NCBI GenBank assembly: GCA_026545765.1 | Contig: CM048844.1 | Coordinates: 74,623,029 to 74,687,028 of the forward strand | DNA from: Plantago major | Taxonomy: Eukaryota > Streptophyta > Magnoliopsida > Lamiales > Plantaginaceae | DNA: 64,000 nt | Reading direction: 5' to 3' | Part shown: in pieces, positions 38,247 through 50,857 of the stretch | Position numbering within the stretch: position 1 is the stretch's first letter | Layout of the letters: every line of letters begins with the position of its first letter | Notes under the pieces: generated by a model | Database searches by the model: none | The model's input: only the letters and a program-made list of their open reading frames with translations | Told to the model about the DNA's origin: nothing | Translations under genes and position numbers: made by a program

Positions 38247-39996
38247 ATTAGTCAACGATGACTATCTGTCCTATTACAAATCTGGATGAGTAAACAATCC
38301 ACCACTTAATCATTTCTTATGATTTTTCAATTCATTTAATTAAGTGCAGAAAGTAAACATCAACCAAATCACAAGGTGTGATCTTTGCTGACAAGTTATC
38401 TTTTATAGAATAATATCTGAGAGTAAGTTCATCAGATAAGTTACAATGAAAGATTACAGATAACTTAATACAGAAACATTTAAGCTCAGTCAGCAAAAAT
38501 ACAACAACAAAAATTACATAGTCAATTAGGACAACAGGAGTAACCAAGCTCCAAGTAAACATCCTAAAGAACTAGTCTTCAAGTCTTCAACTTCTTCAAG
38601 TCTTCAACAATGTTTCTGTGGATCGATGCGGCAAATTTCCAATCACCAGAACCTCTTTGTAGGTTTTTGGTAGATTTTTCTTGAAAGTGCTTGACCCAGA
38701 TACTTTCCCCACTTCCAGGCACGCTCTATTCTGATATCTGAAAGCTTGAAATATTCGTAGATAATCTTCAGATATCTGATGTCACCCTTGTATTGATCTT
38801 CAGTTAGATAGAACGATTCATAGGGTTCCACAGCAAGTCTAGCACTTGTGCCTGTTCCAGTAATATTCAGAATTCTGTGCACATCATCTGGCTTTCCATA
38901 TGGACATTCATCAGAGAGGTCCTTCTTCATGGCTTCAGTTCTCTTGACAACTTCAAAATCCAACCATGCTTTAATGTGATTGGTGTTGATCAAGGTTGGC
39001 TTGTCTTTTCTCCATGCCATAAGTTGTTTATGGATTGGTTCTGGAAATCTTGAATTTACTAGTAGATGCTTAAGTTCCAGAATCCAATAGCCATTCTTCT
39101 GATTGATGCACCTGTAGACAGAGGAATCATTGTCATGCTTCAAATACTCAATTTTGGCTTCTTCTGGCCTGAGTGGAAGTTGACTTTGTCTTTGTTCAGC
39201 TCTTAGTCTGTTCCTTTTCTGTCTTGAATTCTCTTTGGGGGTTGTTGCTTGAAGAACTACCTCCCTGGATAGACTTGGTATTTCCAGAGGGTGTTTTAGT
39301 TGCTAGTGACTTTGCAGCTATGGGCTCATTTAGGCTTTCAAATTTCCTTTTTCTATGAAGAGGAGCTTCATCTTCATCAGATTCTTCATCATCATCAAGA
39401 TTGAATCTTGTGAGAGGTTTACAGCCTTCTTCATTGCCCAGGGACTTGATTTGTCCTCCTCCTCCTCCTCCTCCTTTCAGAGACATCAATCCCTTTAACT
39501 TGTCTTCTCCTTGGAGCCTTGGTACTCCTTGGAGGTTTCTGTGCTCTGGCCCTTGTTATCATTTTAGTTCCTTCGGTGGGTTTCTAGGAAGCAGCTACTA
39601 TTTGCAAAGCAGCTTGGCTTGAGGAGGTTCATTGATTACGAGTGGTGGTGGAAGTTTTCTTTGTTCTTCTTCCTTTACGGCAAAGACTTGATTTCTTCTT
39701 GTTTCTTTCTCCTTCTTCCCATTCCCCCTGACTTTGAGGTCCAGATTTGTACAATCCTTCCCCCTTAGTCATTGTTGGCTGGCTAAGTCTCATAAAGGAA
39801 TCTGAGAGAGACTCAAAATGTCCTTGTAAGAGATTGTAGGCAGAAACCAACTGCTGAAGTTCGGCTTTGAGCTCCTGATTTTGTTTGATAAGTCCATTGT
39901 CCTTATCAGTGAGCTCTGCCAATGGGCCTAGGATAGCATCTGCTTTTCCAGCAGTGTAATTTGCCTCTTGAAAAGCTTTTTCAGCTAAAGACGCAT

Positions 39997-42146
39997 TGTA
40001 ACGACCCGAAAATTCAAGTGACGATTTACCACGTTCTAACACGAGCTAGTTAGAGCGTATGATTTAGCCTTCTCCAAATTCTCGAACCAAACGAGTTCCT
40101 ATGAAAGAACGGATACCGTAATATGAACCGCACAAATTTATAGTATTAATTTGGTGCAAATGGGAGTGAAAGATTATGCAGCCATGTGACAATGAAACCT
40201 ACTTCATCATCTTTTCTTTCCATTCTTTCTTCATGCCATGTTCTTTGCCTCACTTTAATCTTTTCACCAACTCAGCCATGCTATTGTCCACCACCAATTG
40301 TCTTCAACATTATTATTATGATCATCACTACACACACACACACACACAAAACGCAGGCTGCCAAATCCTTTTCTTTCTTCCTTCACCAACGTTTCATTCT
40401 CTTCATTTTCGTTCGGTTTTGCAAAGCTGTTTTCGCCCAGTTTTTCTGCACAGCGCAGTCGTATTCGAAAGTAAATTCCCAGTTCATTAACCGTTGGATC
40501 AAGACGATTTTTGGAGAAAATATTGATAACAGGCTGTGCTATACTTTCACCTTACGGATCTTCATTTGGAGTAGGGAGTCATCCATAATCTGGTGTCGAA
40601 CAGAGGGCTATTCTTCCTCCCCGTTTTAAATTCTTTTCCGTCTTGTCCGTTCTTCTCAAGGCAGGCAAGTGAAGTTTTAAGGTTTCATGCTATTATGGTA
40701 GAAATCATATGCTAATATGTTATGTATTTAGATTATCTACAATGACCTGTGAAATTCATGTACATCATTTTCAAAGAAGTCAATTGTTATGTTAGTGGTA
40801 TGCAGTGACATAATCTCTAAGTTTGATGATTGGAGTATTACATAAGAATTTAATTATGGACGAATTATAGTTAATACTAGACCTCTAGCATGCCATGTGT
40901 TGACTGCACGTGAGTTGACTGGTGTTATCAACCTATTGTTAATAAAGATGTTAAAGATGAACTATAGCAAGAGCATTTTCTTAAAAGAAGTGGAATAGTT
41001 ACACTAGCTTCCTCGCTTGTTTTCACTATTCTTCTAAATATTTAAAAGGGACCCAAGAAACTCTCTCAAAAGTTAAATGGATGAACGAGTGAAAGTAAAG
41101 AATGGATAAGAAGGATGTCTAGGTGTCTCTATTGGATATACACCCTAATGATTGAGCCAAGGCGTATTACGTATGTTGCTACGGTGAGCATACAGAGAGT
41201 CGAAGCGATCGTTTTTACGTATACTTCTACGGTGAGTATACACAAGAGAGCCGAGGCGTCTTACGCATGTTGCTACGGTGAGCATGCACGTATACCAATA
41301 TGAGGCGAAGCTTGCCTAGGCACCTTAAAGAAAGAATGATAAAGTGATTCTAGCTAAAGATATGAAAAGAGCTTGAATCAAATGATTGATTTAACGAATG
41401 ATAAAGGAAAGAAACTCAAATCAAATGTTTAAGCTATTGAATCCTAGAAGTAAAAGAATGAAGTATAAAGTGATTCTAGCTAAAGTCAAGAAAAGAGCTT
41501 GAATCAAAAGAATGTCTAAAGTGATTCTAGCTAAAGCCAAGAAAAGAGCTTGAATCAAAATAAAGCTTCTAATGAATGGCAAGGAATGAATACTCAAGTC
41601 CAATGGTTTTACCATGATGATTTTGAAGTAAAGGAATGAAGAAGACAACTTCCAATCAAACAACAATGAATTGACGATCAATATTATCGATGTATGTATG
41701 TTGTTACTTGTATCTTATAAAGTATGATTGGTCCTTTTATATTAATGTTATTATGCATGCACAATGTGATTTCTAGGGAAACGAATGTGCTTATGTGCTA
41801 TGTGTTTTAGTATGGCTTGCTTGCGAGTACAAGTAGGTACTCACCCTTGCCCTATTGAGCCTCAGGTAATGTTGGAGCTGGAGTGGATGGAGATCAAGAT
41901 TGAAGCTGATTCAGTACATTTATGAGAAAGTCTTATATTTCAAATATTAAACTGTTATGTTATTTCCGCTGCAAAGTTATGTTTTCAGTCAATGAATATC
42001 ATGTATTGTTTTTAACGCTCCGATCGTTGAGTGTGAACTAGTTTCAAAAGTTTTAAATACCATGGATTTTAACATGTGAGCTTTTAGACGCACTAGTACA
42101 CTTTGATAATTTCATATGTTTTGTTGTAAAAGAGTGGGGCCTTACA
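39997..42146. mobile_element. solo LTR inserted in the accessory region of E2
   Basis: Starts TGTAACGACCCG, ends GGGGCCTTACA, 2150 bp, with a perfect 5-bp target duplication CGCAT (39992-39996 and 42147-42151). There is no internal region, so an LTR retrotransposon was lost by LTR-LTR recombination. Its length and TGTAACGACCCG start suggest a Ty3/gypsy LTR, by general resemblance only. The interior has three copies of a roughly 50-bp unit containing GCTACGGTGAGCAT (41170-41295) and three copies of GTGATTCTAGCTAAAG (41343-41540). Removing it joins IAQKDLGMIRDD to ASLAEKAF in the E2 frame, which supports the boundaries. Confidence 0.92.
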
Positions 42147-43094
42147 CGCATCGTCGTCCCTTATCATTCCCAGATCTTTCTGAGCAATGACTATGCTAGT
42201 TGTTCTCTGAGTGATGAGCTCAGTGAACTTTCTCATTTCAGAGGGGACGGAGGCAATTACTTCCTTGTTTTGTGAAGACAACTCCTTTTTCAGATGTGTC
42301 AGTACTTGACATCGATTCATGTACTCATGGGAGTGGACGTTTGGCGCTTCTTTGAAAGTATTAGGAGCAATCAGCTTCCGTTTCAAGTGAGAAACCTCCA
42401 GATGTTCATTGCGGTGCTCTGCCAAAGTCTTGTCTTCTTCATCATCTGAGTAATCAGCCCAGTGATATTCATCCTCTTGGACATTCTCATCGATTGTGTC
42501 GAGTCCAGCAACCATTTCAGAGATTGGTTTCTTCCCTTTCTGGGAGGAGGATGGTACTTGTTTTGAAGATGATGCAGCCTTAGCATCATGCTTGACTTCA
42601 GATACTTCTGCAGTGTTTTCTTTTTAGCATTCACAGCATCCTTTAGCTCTTGAACCGCTGAGTAAGCATTCATTTCTTTGAGGTATTGATCTTGTAGTTG
42701 ATCAAGCTTGTCCCTGGATTTAGCTATTTGATCTTCCAGTTGAAGATGGAGCTGTTGTTCTTCTTCCAACAGTTGTCTGAGTTGAGCAGTTCTGGTTTGA
42801 GTATTCAATATTTTCTGATTGGTTTCGTCAAAAAGCTCAACTTCTTGTACAGTAGTAACTTGATGTTGGTGAGAAGATGGATGAGTAGATTTCTGAGGAG
42901 ATGGAGACGGAGATTTCTGTGTTGCCCTCTCAATTTGCTTTTCAGCAGTTGAGGCAATATTTCTCTATGAAATTCCTCCGGTCCCTGGTGCAGGGGCATC
43001 ATCATCATCCTTTTTATCATTATCATCCTTGTGGTGATGGTCAGTGGGAGGTTCATCAAAATCGTTTTCGTTTATTTCTTCCTCCTCGTCATCT

Positions 43095-44289
43095 TCAGAT
43101 ACAAGATTGATCACTTTCGGAAGGTAGAAATTGCAGAGTCTGGGGCAGGATTGGCTTGAATGCCATCTGTAATCTTGTCTGACCATCTGCCTGTTCAAAG
43201 GCTTGTATCAAACGATGCGCCACTTCTTTGGAGAAATCCTTGTGCAACAGGGTCGCAACTGTGTACTGTTCGGTAGGGAACATCGCATGGATATACGTCT
43301 CCAAATCAAGAGCTCGTGCTCGTCTAGTTGGGTGATCTGTGATTCTCAATATTTCAGAGAGATCGGAGCACCTTAACCTCTGCCATTTCTTGAAGCATTG
43401 GATGTGCTTCGGCAGTGTTTGAGCCTTGAAGAAGGGAAGTAGGTCCCTTTTCTCATCAACGGGAGCCTGCTTTGCATCTGTTTGAGCCTGAAAGAAAGAG
43501 TTTTGAGTGAGTTTCAAAACTTTTGTAGATATCTGAGTAGAAGTGTAGTTTAGTTTCTGAGTTACCTGAGTATGAACATCAGGCTCAGATACTTGTACTT
43601 CTGAGACAATGGGTGTCTCAGATATCTTGTTGTGAGGTGGAGACTTTGAAGTCTGGTCCTCAACAACCTTTCTTTATTGAACCTGAGAATTAAAATTATC
43701 ACAATACTTAGGAATTTTATCAAGAAAAACGTTAAGTGACAAGTCAGATATCTGTGAGGTCAATTACCTCCATGGGAGGCTCAGATACTTGTCTCTCAGA
43801 GACTTGTGCAGTCTCTGGAATCTTTTCTTGTGATGAAGGCCTTGATGCCTCATCAATTTCCATAGGTGCAGGGGATGTCGCAACTCTGTCCCCTTGCACT
43901 TCTACTTCTGAGTGAGCCTGTAAGTAGAAAGTATTGAATATTTTTGAAGAGATATAAGATAACCCAAGATGAAGAATACTTGTCACTTGATTTTCATATA
44001 CCTTCACGTTAGAAGGCTCAGTGATGTGTTCTTCAGAAACCTTGTTGGTTTCTGGGTTTTTCTCTGGCATTTCTGCCTTATCTTCCTCTTTCTCAGTTGG
44101 AGCCTGTTAGAAACATTTAAAATGATTAAGCACAAAAACATTTTACTGAAAAAGTGTTCTCTTTAAGAATCAGTTTATCACCTGTGGCACAGGCTCAGAT
44201 TTCTTAAGAGACGAGGTTGAGGGAACCTCCTTCTCAGTTTCTGAGGTAAGCTTTTCAGCTTCCTCTTGTGTTTGTGTTTCTAACTCAGC
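43095..44289 (-). other. E2 run of five short phase-0 exons with small introns
   Basis: The exons on the - strand are 44182-44289 (108 bp, 36 codons), 44002-44103 (102, 34), 43768-43917 (150, 50), 43566-43682 (117, 39) and 43487 onward. Each follows an AG acceptor (such as TTTGTTACAG, TTTCTAACAG, CTACTTACAG, CTTTCTTTCAG) and ends at a GT donor, always on a codon boundary. The introns are 78, 84, 85 and 78 bp. All but the fourth are open; the fourth has one TAA near its start. Repeated motifs are KNPETNKVSEEHITEP, KIPETAQVSERQVSEP and KISETPIVSEVQVSEP. The similar lengths, phase and motif point to duplication of one exon with its intron. Confidence 0.75.
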
Positions 44290-45295
44290 CTGTAACAAAG
44301 AATTTCTATGAGTGACAAGATTTATTAGCATAAAAAATTTCACAAGGTAAGAGTTAAACCACCATCTACCGAAAGGCAGCAGTCGATTGGTCTCGGAACT
44401 TGTGACCTTTCTATACATTGGTCGTCTTGTCCCAGTGCAGTTTCTTTGCTTGAAGTTTCTGGTACTTCACACCTTTCCTGAGTATGCAACTCAGTTGCCT
44501 CCCCTGGTTGATCATTCTGAGTGGACGCCTCAGTTTGATCCTATGTTTTAAAATTCGGGTCCGACCGGATGGACCGCTAAACCGCTATGGGACGGCCCAA
44601 TTAGGGCTAAAACCGGCCTTAAACCGTTTGGCCCATAACCGGAAAAATCGGTCCAAAATCGGGTTGGACCGGTGACCCGCCGGTTCCAACGGGTCTGGGC
44701 GCTTAAATTTTTTTTTTTGAGGGGCTGTTTTGCAAAACGGCAAAACCCCAAAAAAGAAAAATCCCCTTTCCTTTTTCAATTTGCAGAATCGATTTGTCAT
44801 TTGTCTTTCAGATCTACTTCTTCTTCCGTTCGATCGGCTTCTGCTTCTTCTTCCGCTCGACGGCTTCCGTTCTGATTCGATAAACGGCTTCCGTTCTCTG
44901 CTTCTTCCGCTTCTTCTTCCGTTCAATCTTCGCTAGTTCTTGATTCGATCGGTTTACTTTGGTTCTTCGCTTCTTCGCTTCTTCCGCTCGATCTCTTCCG
45001 CTCGATTCAATGCGGTTTATCTTCCATCTCTTCCGCTCGCTTCGACAGTACGCTGCTTCTTGTTTGGTTTGATTTTTTTCTTCGCTTCTTCCGCTCGGGC
45101 CATGACTTTGCGGTGCATATAGTTAAGTTAAAAATTTCAGTATAGATAGAATAATATTGTGAAAGTGATTGATTTTGAGTTTTGTGGAAAGGACCGACGT
45201 GGATTTTTTTCTTCAAATTACTCAATTGTTATTAATTGGCACTTCGACTTCGATTTTGTTGTGTTGCTCATTTGTTGTGTTGATTCTCAGCGCGT

Positions 45296-47828
45296 ATGGA
45301 GTCTTCTCAATCAGCATCCCATGCCGTACCATCCGAGTCGCTTTACTCCTTCAACTCGGCCAAGAACATCAAAAGACTGAATCGGCACCGCTAATGTCCG
45401 ACAAAAACAGATCCGGCTTGGGAGCATGTTACCGATGTAACGATGGTAAGAAGATCACTCTTGAATGTAATTTTTGTCATAAAAGATTTGGTGGTGGAGG
45501 TATCCATAGGATGAAAGAACACTTAGCTCAAATAACTGGAAATGTTACTAGTTGTCGTAGTGTTCCACCTGATGTTATAATTGCAATGAGAAGGTTAATA
45601 GATGAACATGCAAACTCTAAAAAGAATAGAGGCAAACCGGATACTTGTGATATAGCTGGAGAAGAAGTTGAAATCTTATTGCCAAATGATTTGAGTGCTG
45701 ATGCTGTGAATAAAAGGAAAAAAAACTGTTGGAAACTTTAAGATGCCTGGTGCAACAGTAAATCTTTCTCAACCTAGCTTAAAATGTGCATGGAAAACTA
45801 AAGAAAGAAAGCATGACACTGATATGGCTTTGGCAAATTGGTTTTATGATGCTTGCATACCTATAAATGCTATGAATTCTAAGTTTTTTAGACCCGCTAT
45901 GGAGAAGGTAGCGTCTATGGGTTCTGGCTATACTTCTCCTAATTATCATGCTTTGAGAGTTCCATTGTTGAAAGAGGCTAAAACATCAGTTACATTGTCT
46001 ATTGACGCACTTCGTGCTAAATGGATTGATAGTGGGTGTACAATAATGGGGGATGGATGGAAAGATCAGAGTAGCAGGCCTTTGATAAACTTTTTAGTTT
46101 ATAGTCGCTATGGTGTGTCATTTATTAAGTCTTTTGATGCATCACGTCAAGTCAAGTTCCACACTTTTGCGTGATCTGTTTGCAAGTATAGTGGAGATTG
46201 TAGGGCCTGATAATGTTGTTCATCTAGTAACTGATAATGCGGCTAACTATAAGGGTGCTGGAAATTTGTTGAATGAGAGATATCCAAAAATTTATTGGTC
46301 ACCATGTTCTGCTCATTGTCTGAATTTGATTTTGGAAGATATTGGCAAGTTCACATCGGTTTCATCATGTGTCACATTTGGCTCTAAAATATCTAGCTTC
46401 TTTTACAACAACAAATGGTGTCTTGGTTGGTTGAGAGCTAGACCTGGATGGACTGAAATAGTTAGGCCTGTAGCTACTAGGTTTGGTACAAATTTCATTG
46501 CCTTGAAGAGTCTTTATGAGCATAGAGCAGATTTGGAGGCCTTGGTTTTGTGTCCTGAGTTTCATGAAAATTGTAACAATGACAAAGGTAAGGCAGTTAG
46601 AGAAGTGGTCTTGAACAGCAGGTTTTGGAGTAATTGCAATGTTGTGGTGAAGATTTTGGAACCTCTTATGCGACTTCTGCGCATTTGTGACACGGATGAG
46701 AAGCCTTCTTTAGGCTATGTTTATGAGGGGTTGGAGAGAGCCATTAGAGGAATAAAAGAGCTGTTCAAAGGTGATGAAGTTAAGTATAGCCCATTTGTGA
46801 ATGTTATTGATGAAAGGTTTGAAAGAATGTTGAATTTGCCTCTTCATGGAGCTTATCGTGAATCCTGCATTTCAGTATGATCCCGATCATTCAATACCTT
46901 CTCAAGCTTTCTCGGGTTTGCTTTTGATCCTTCAAGACTATTATAAAGATCCTAAAGTAATCGATGAGATTGCCACATTTCGTGAGGGTATGGGTTCATT
47001 TTCAAATGCATTAGCTAGGGCTTCAGCAAAAACCAGTTCTCCAGGTATGTTGCTTTACATTTTGTATATTATGTCAACTTATAATTATCGATACCTATTG
47101 GCATATTGTAACTTTTGTTAATGTATATGTGTTTGTTACTTATTTTCAAATACGTTTTTTTAAGATGAATGGTGGAGAGTATGGGCACCTCCGCAGGTTC
47201 TGAAGCTTGCCGTGAGAATTTTGAGTCAAACATCATCTTCTTCCGTGTGAGCGAATCGGAGTGTATTTGAGCATTTATACTAAGAAGAGGAATAGATTGG
47301 AGCATGAAAGGTTGAATGATCTTGTTTATGTCCATTACAATTTGCGCTTGCAAGATCGGTATGTCTATCTTCAGATATGTGATCATTTTGTTTTATTAAT
47401 CTTGGATTAGTCATTATGATTCCTAACTCAAAATTACTTTTCCCTTTGTCATTGTAGTTGTAAAAATAAAATGGACATGTTTGATCCACTTGATTATGAA
47501 TGCATCGATAAGGTGGATTCTTGGATTGTTGATGATGACATCAAGGTCAAGAAGGTGAACTTATGGTAACACCTATTCCAAGTAGTGATGGTGATGCTTC
47601 ACAATCCACAACTTTGAGAGGTACTAGTTAATTGTTATGTATATTTTGAGTTTTCCATTGGGTTTATACGTTGTATTTATTAGTTATTCATTTTGTTAGT
47701 CATTATATAATCTATATATTTTGTATTTAGGAAATGCAGAAAATGTTGCAACAAATGAGAACGATGATGTTGATTTGGACAACTTTGGAAACATAGGCTT
47801 GGATGGCATTGAGAACTTGTCGATTTGA
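45296..47828 (+). pseudogene. hAT transposase (BED zinc finger, DUF659, dimerisation domain)
   Basis: Starting at ATG 45296 after a CTCAG acceptor, a BED zinc finger is visible (CNFCHKRF ... GIHRMKEH, about 45466-45520), then a DUF659-type block (MGDGWKDQSSRPLINFLVYS, near 46050), VTDNAANYKGAG with the CSAHCLNLILEDIG block (46230-46350), and the C-terminal dimerisation part (KRNRLEHERLNDLVYVHYN, about 47285-47345). Such transposases cut and paste the element using its inverted ends. The frame is broken near 45400, by one extra A in the A-run at 45717-45726, near 46150, 46860 and 47240. Some of these are homopolymer changes that could be consensus errors. The last part appears to be split by introns with GTATGT donors. 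Confidence 0.9.
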
Positions 47829-48032
47829 GGATGAGGCACCAAATGATGGCGCCATTTGACATTAGTTGTTCACTTTTATTTCTTTTGCAACCTTAAGACA
47901 TTCTAATTATGCTTTGAACTCTCGTATTATTGTTGAGTTTGATCTTTGGGATTTTAGCATTTTATGATTGTAATGTGGATGACTTAATGGTTTGATCTTT
48001 GATGTCATTTTTATGATGATTTGAATCTTTAT

Positions 48033-48186
<154 letters not shown>

Positions 48187-49999
48187 CGTCATACCGGCTC
48201 TATCCGGCTGAACCGGTCCGACCCGGTTGAACCTTTTTTAGAGGGTGACCGGCTCAACCTCCGGTTCCGGCTTTTAAAACATAGGTTTGATCCCTCTCAT
48301 TGAGTTGGGGAACCTGCTCTTTTGCAGGATTTTCTTCAGCATACTGCATTGCTGGTAATTCAAAATGGAGTTCATTTACCATTTCATCAACCACTTGTGG
48401 CTGTTGTGTTTGTGGTTGTTATGGTTGTCTGGATGCAGAAGATTGATCAGTTGAACATTCTTCCAGACTTTTAGACTTGGCATCTTCATCATTATCAGCC
48501 AGTACTAAATTACCACTCATCAGGGCTGCTTGTAGTTGTGCATAGGAAATATTCCCTGATGATGTCTTTGCACCAACAACCTTTGTTATAGGTTCAGCAA
48601 CCTGTGGTGTAGGTTCTTCTTCAGATACCTTATCACCAGTTACTTGTTCAGTAACCTTAGCCCTTTTTGCTCTTTGTAGGACTTGAGAGATGACTAGTTG
48701 ATCATCTTCATCGTCAGAGCTCTCATCAGCATTGGGAACTGATTGGTCCATTACTCCTGCGATTTCTGCAGATGGGGCTTGGTGATCTTCTCCTGATTTG
48801 GTAGCATTAATAAGTTCATCAGCAAGGCATTCAGCAATCGTCTTAACATTTCTAAATGTACTTTCTCTTCGAGTCTACTTGTTCAAGAGTGTGAACTCTT
48901 TTGGCAAGATTTATGAGTTCATCCGCCTTTACGGGTTCATCGCCATTCCGCAGATATCGGAATTGACAACCTTAGTGGTTATGTCTTCTGCTTTGCCACA
49001 GACTTCTTTCTTGAAGTTCGGCTTCGGTCGCAACCTTTCTTGAGATATCTTTCGGACTTTCGCTTCTTTCAACCTTTCGAGACCCAAGAACCTTTTTCAT
49101 CATGTTCGTACTCATATTTGTAGAGTAGATTGATGTTGGCTATTTCAAATGCCTCTCGAGCTTAATGCCAAGCTTCTCCGAAGTAGCAAATTTTCGCACT
49201 ATAGTTTCATCGTGGCCTTCGGCTCGCTAGTCCTTTGGCGATTTTAGGCTCAAGCCTTGAACCTTCTTCACAAATTTCATGAAGGCGATTTTCCCAGCTT
49301 GAAAGGGTTTTCCAGCCTTTTGTCTTGTCGATTCAAAGAAGAACATCATGATCCATCGTTCTTCGCTTATCGTCAAGACCTCCTTGTAGACCATCAAAGC
49401 ATCTGAAGAATGCGCTAAAACATCCCAAAGGAACCATTAGATGTCTGGTTCGGATGTCAGCAAGCTTGAACTAAGTGGGTGTATCTGATTTTTCAAGATC
49501 ACAAAAGTCACTGTACAGATGTTTAACACCTTCAAGGAGATCATCATCCGTGGTGTTAATTTCAAAATCCTTTACATGATATTGAACCTCAAACAACTTA
49601 CAGAAAGTTGTTAAGTCCAGAAAGATTTCCTTTCCTCGATCGAGGTTTTTATGACACTATTTCAAAGGTGTCTTCGTAAACACAGAAATTATCCTGGAGT
49701 TGTTGTAGAATTCCAACACATCGAGTGATGAAATTCCACTTGGGCGAGTAGATAGAAAACCCTTGATTTGTGCCTTTTCAAGCATGTCAAGAATTAGCTT
49801 TCTGTCAGTTTGGGTTTCTATTGCGGCTGTGAGATCTTCCTCAACCATGGCACCACCCCAAATCATTCTGTGATTTGAAGTCCAATGGTCATGATTGAAA
49901 TCACCTATCAATCGCTTGTTCATTAATAACTAACTCGTGCTTGCTTTTCAGCATCAGAGAGGATTGAGATTTCTGAGTAGAAGAGTTCTTGGGGGCCAT

Positions 50000-50857
50000 C
50001 TCTTTATATAGTGAATTGACATTGGTGTTTGAAAGAGATTTGATTCAGTGATTCTTTTCAGAAAAACTTAATCTTGATTTGCAGAGATTTTAGAGGGTTT
50101 GCAGAGAATCAAGAGAAGAAATTGCTATTTTGGTGCAAGATGAATTTTCGGATTAGGTAAAAGTGATTTCCTTTGCCAAAATCCTATATATATAGCAATA
50201 GAATTTCAACAGACATATACATACAAATTGATTTTGTGTGTACGTATCTGTGATTTGCAAGCAGGCGTGAGCAAAAGCTAGTTCGGCATTAAATGCAAAA
50301 GTGGCCCTTGTCGGAATTTCAACAGTCCACTATTTTCTGAGAATTAATCTCTGCCGTATAGATCAAACGCTCAAATTCATCAAGGTTCACCATTGCTTCT
50401 CCAGCAATGATCATAATCAACAAATGTAATTGTGCCCATTTAATGAATTTTGGCTATTTGCTATCTGAATCATATTTCTGTATGACCAAGAACACTATTT
50501 GTGTCTGAGTCTATCTCATACTTAGGATTTTTCCATGTTTTTCACAAAGATAGAAATAATGCGAATTTCAAGAGAGTAGTTGACTACATATAGGTGTACT
50601 ATTCTCCTTTTGTGTTCCCTGTTTTACTGAATGACCCAGATATCTGAGTTCCTGTCTCAGAGATCTTAAGCTGTCTTTTTACTCTTTAGCCTTTTGACTT
50701 CTGGATACCCGTTCCAGAGTTCTCTTTTCTCTCTTCTGGATGCCTGTTCCAGATACCTCTTTTCTGGATACCCGTTTCAGATTTCTCTTTTCTGGATACC
50801 CATTCCAGATTTCTCTTTTCTCTTTTCGATCCCTGCCTGGATAATCGAACTTTTCGC
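50000..50857. other. E2 spacer between pol and the accessory region
   Basis: No protein-like frame. On the + strand a motif near CTGGATACCCGTTCCAGA recurs about four times with variation (50700-50815), a short imperfect tandem repeat. It is where a promoter or splice acceptor for the accessory transcript would be expected. Confidence 0.5.
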
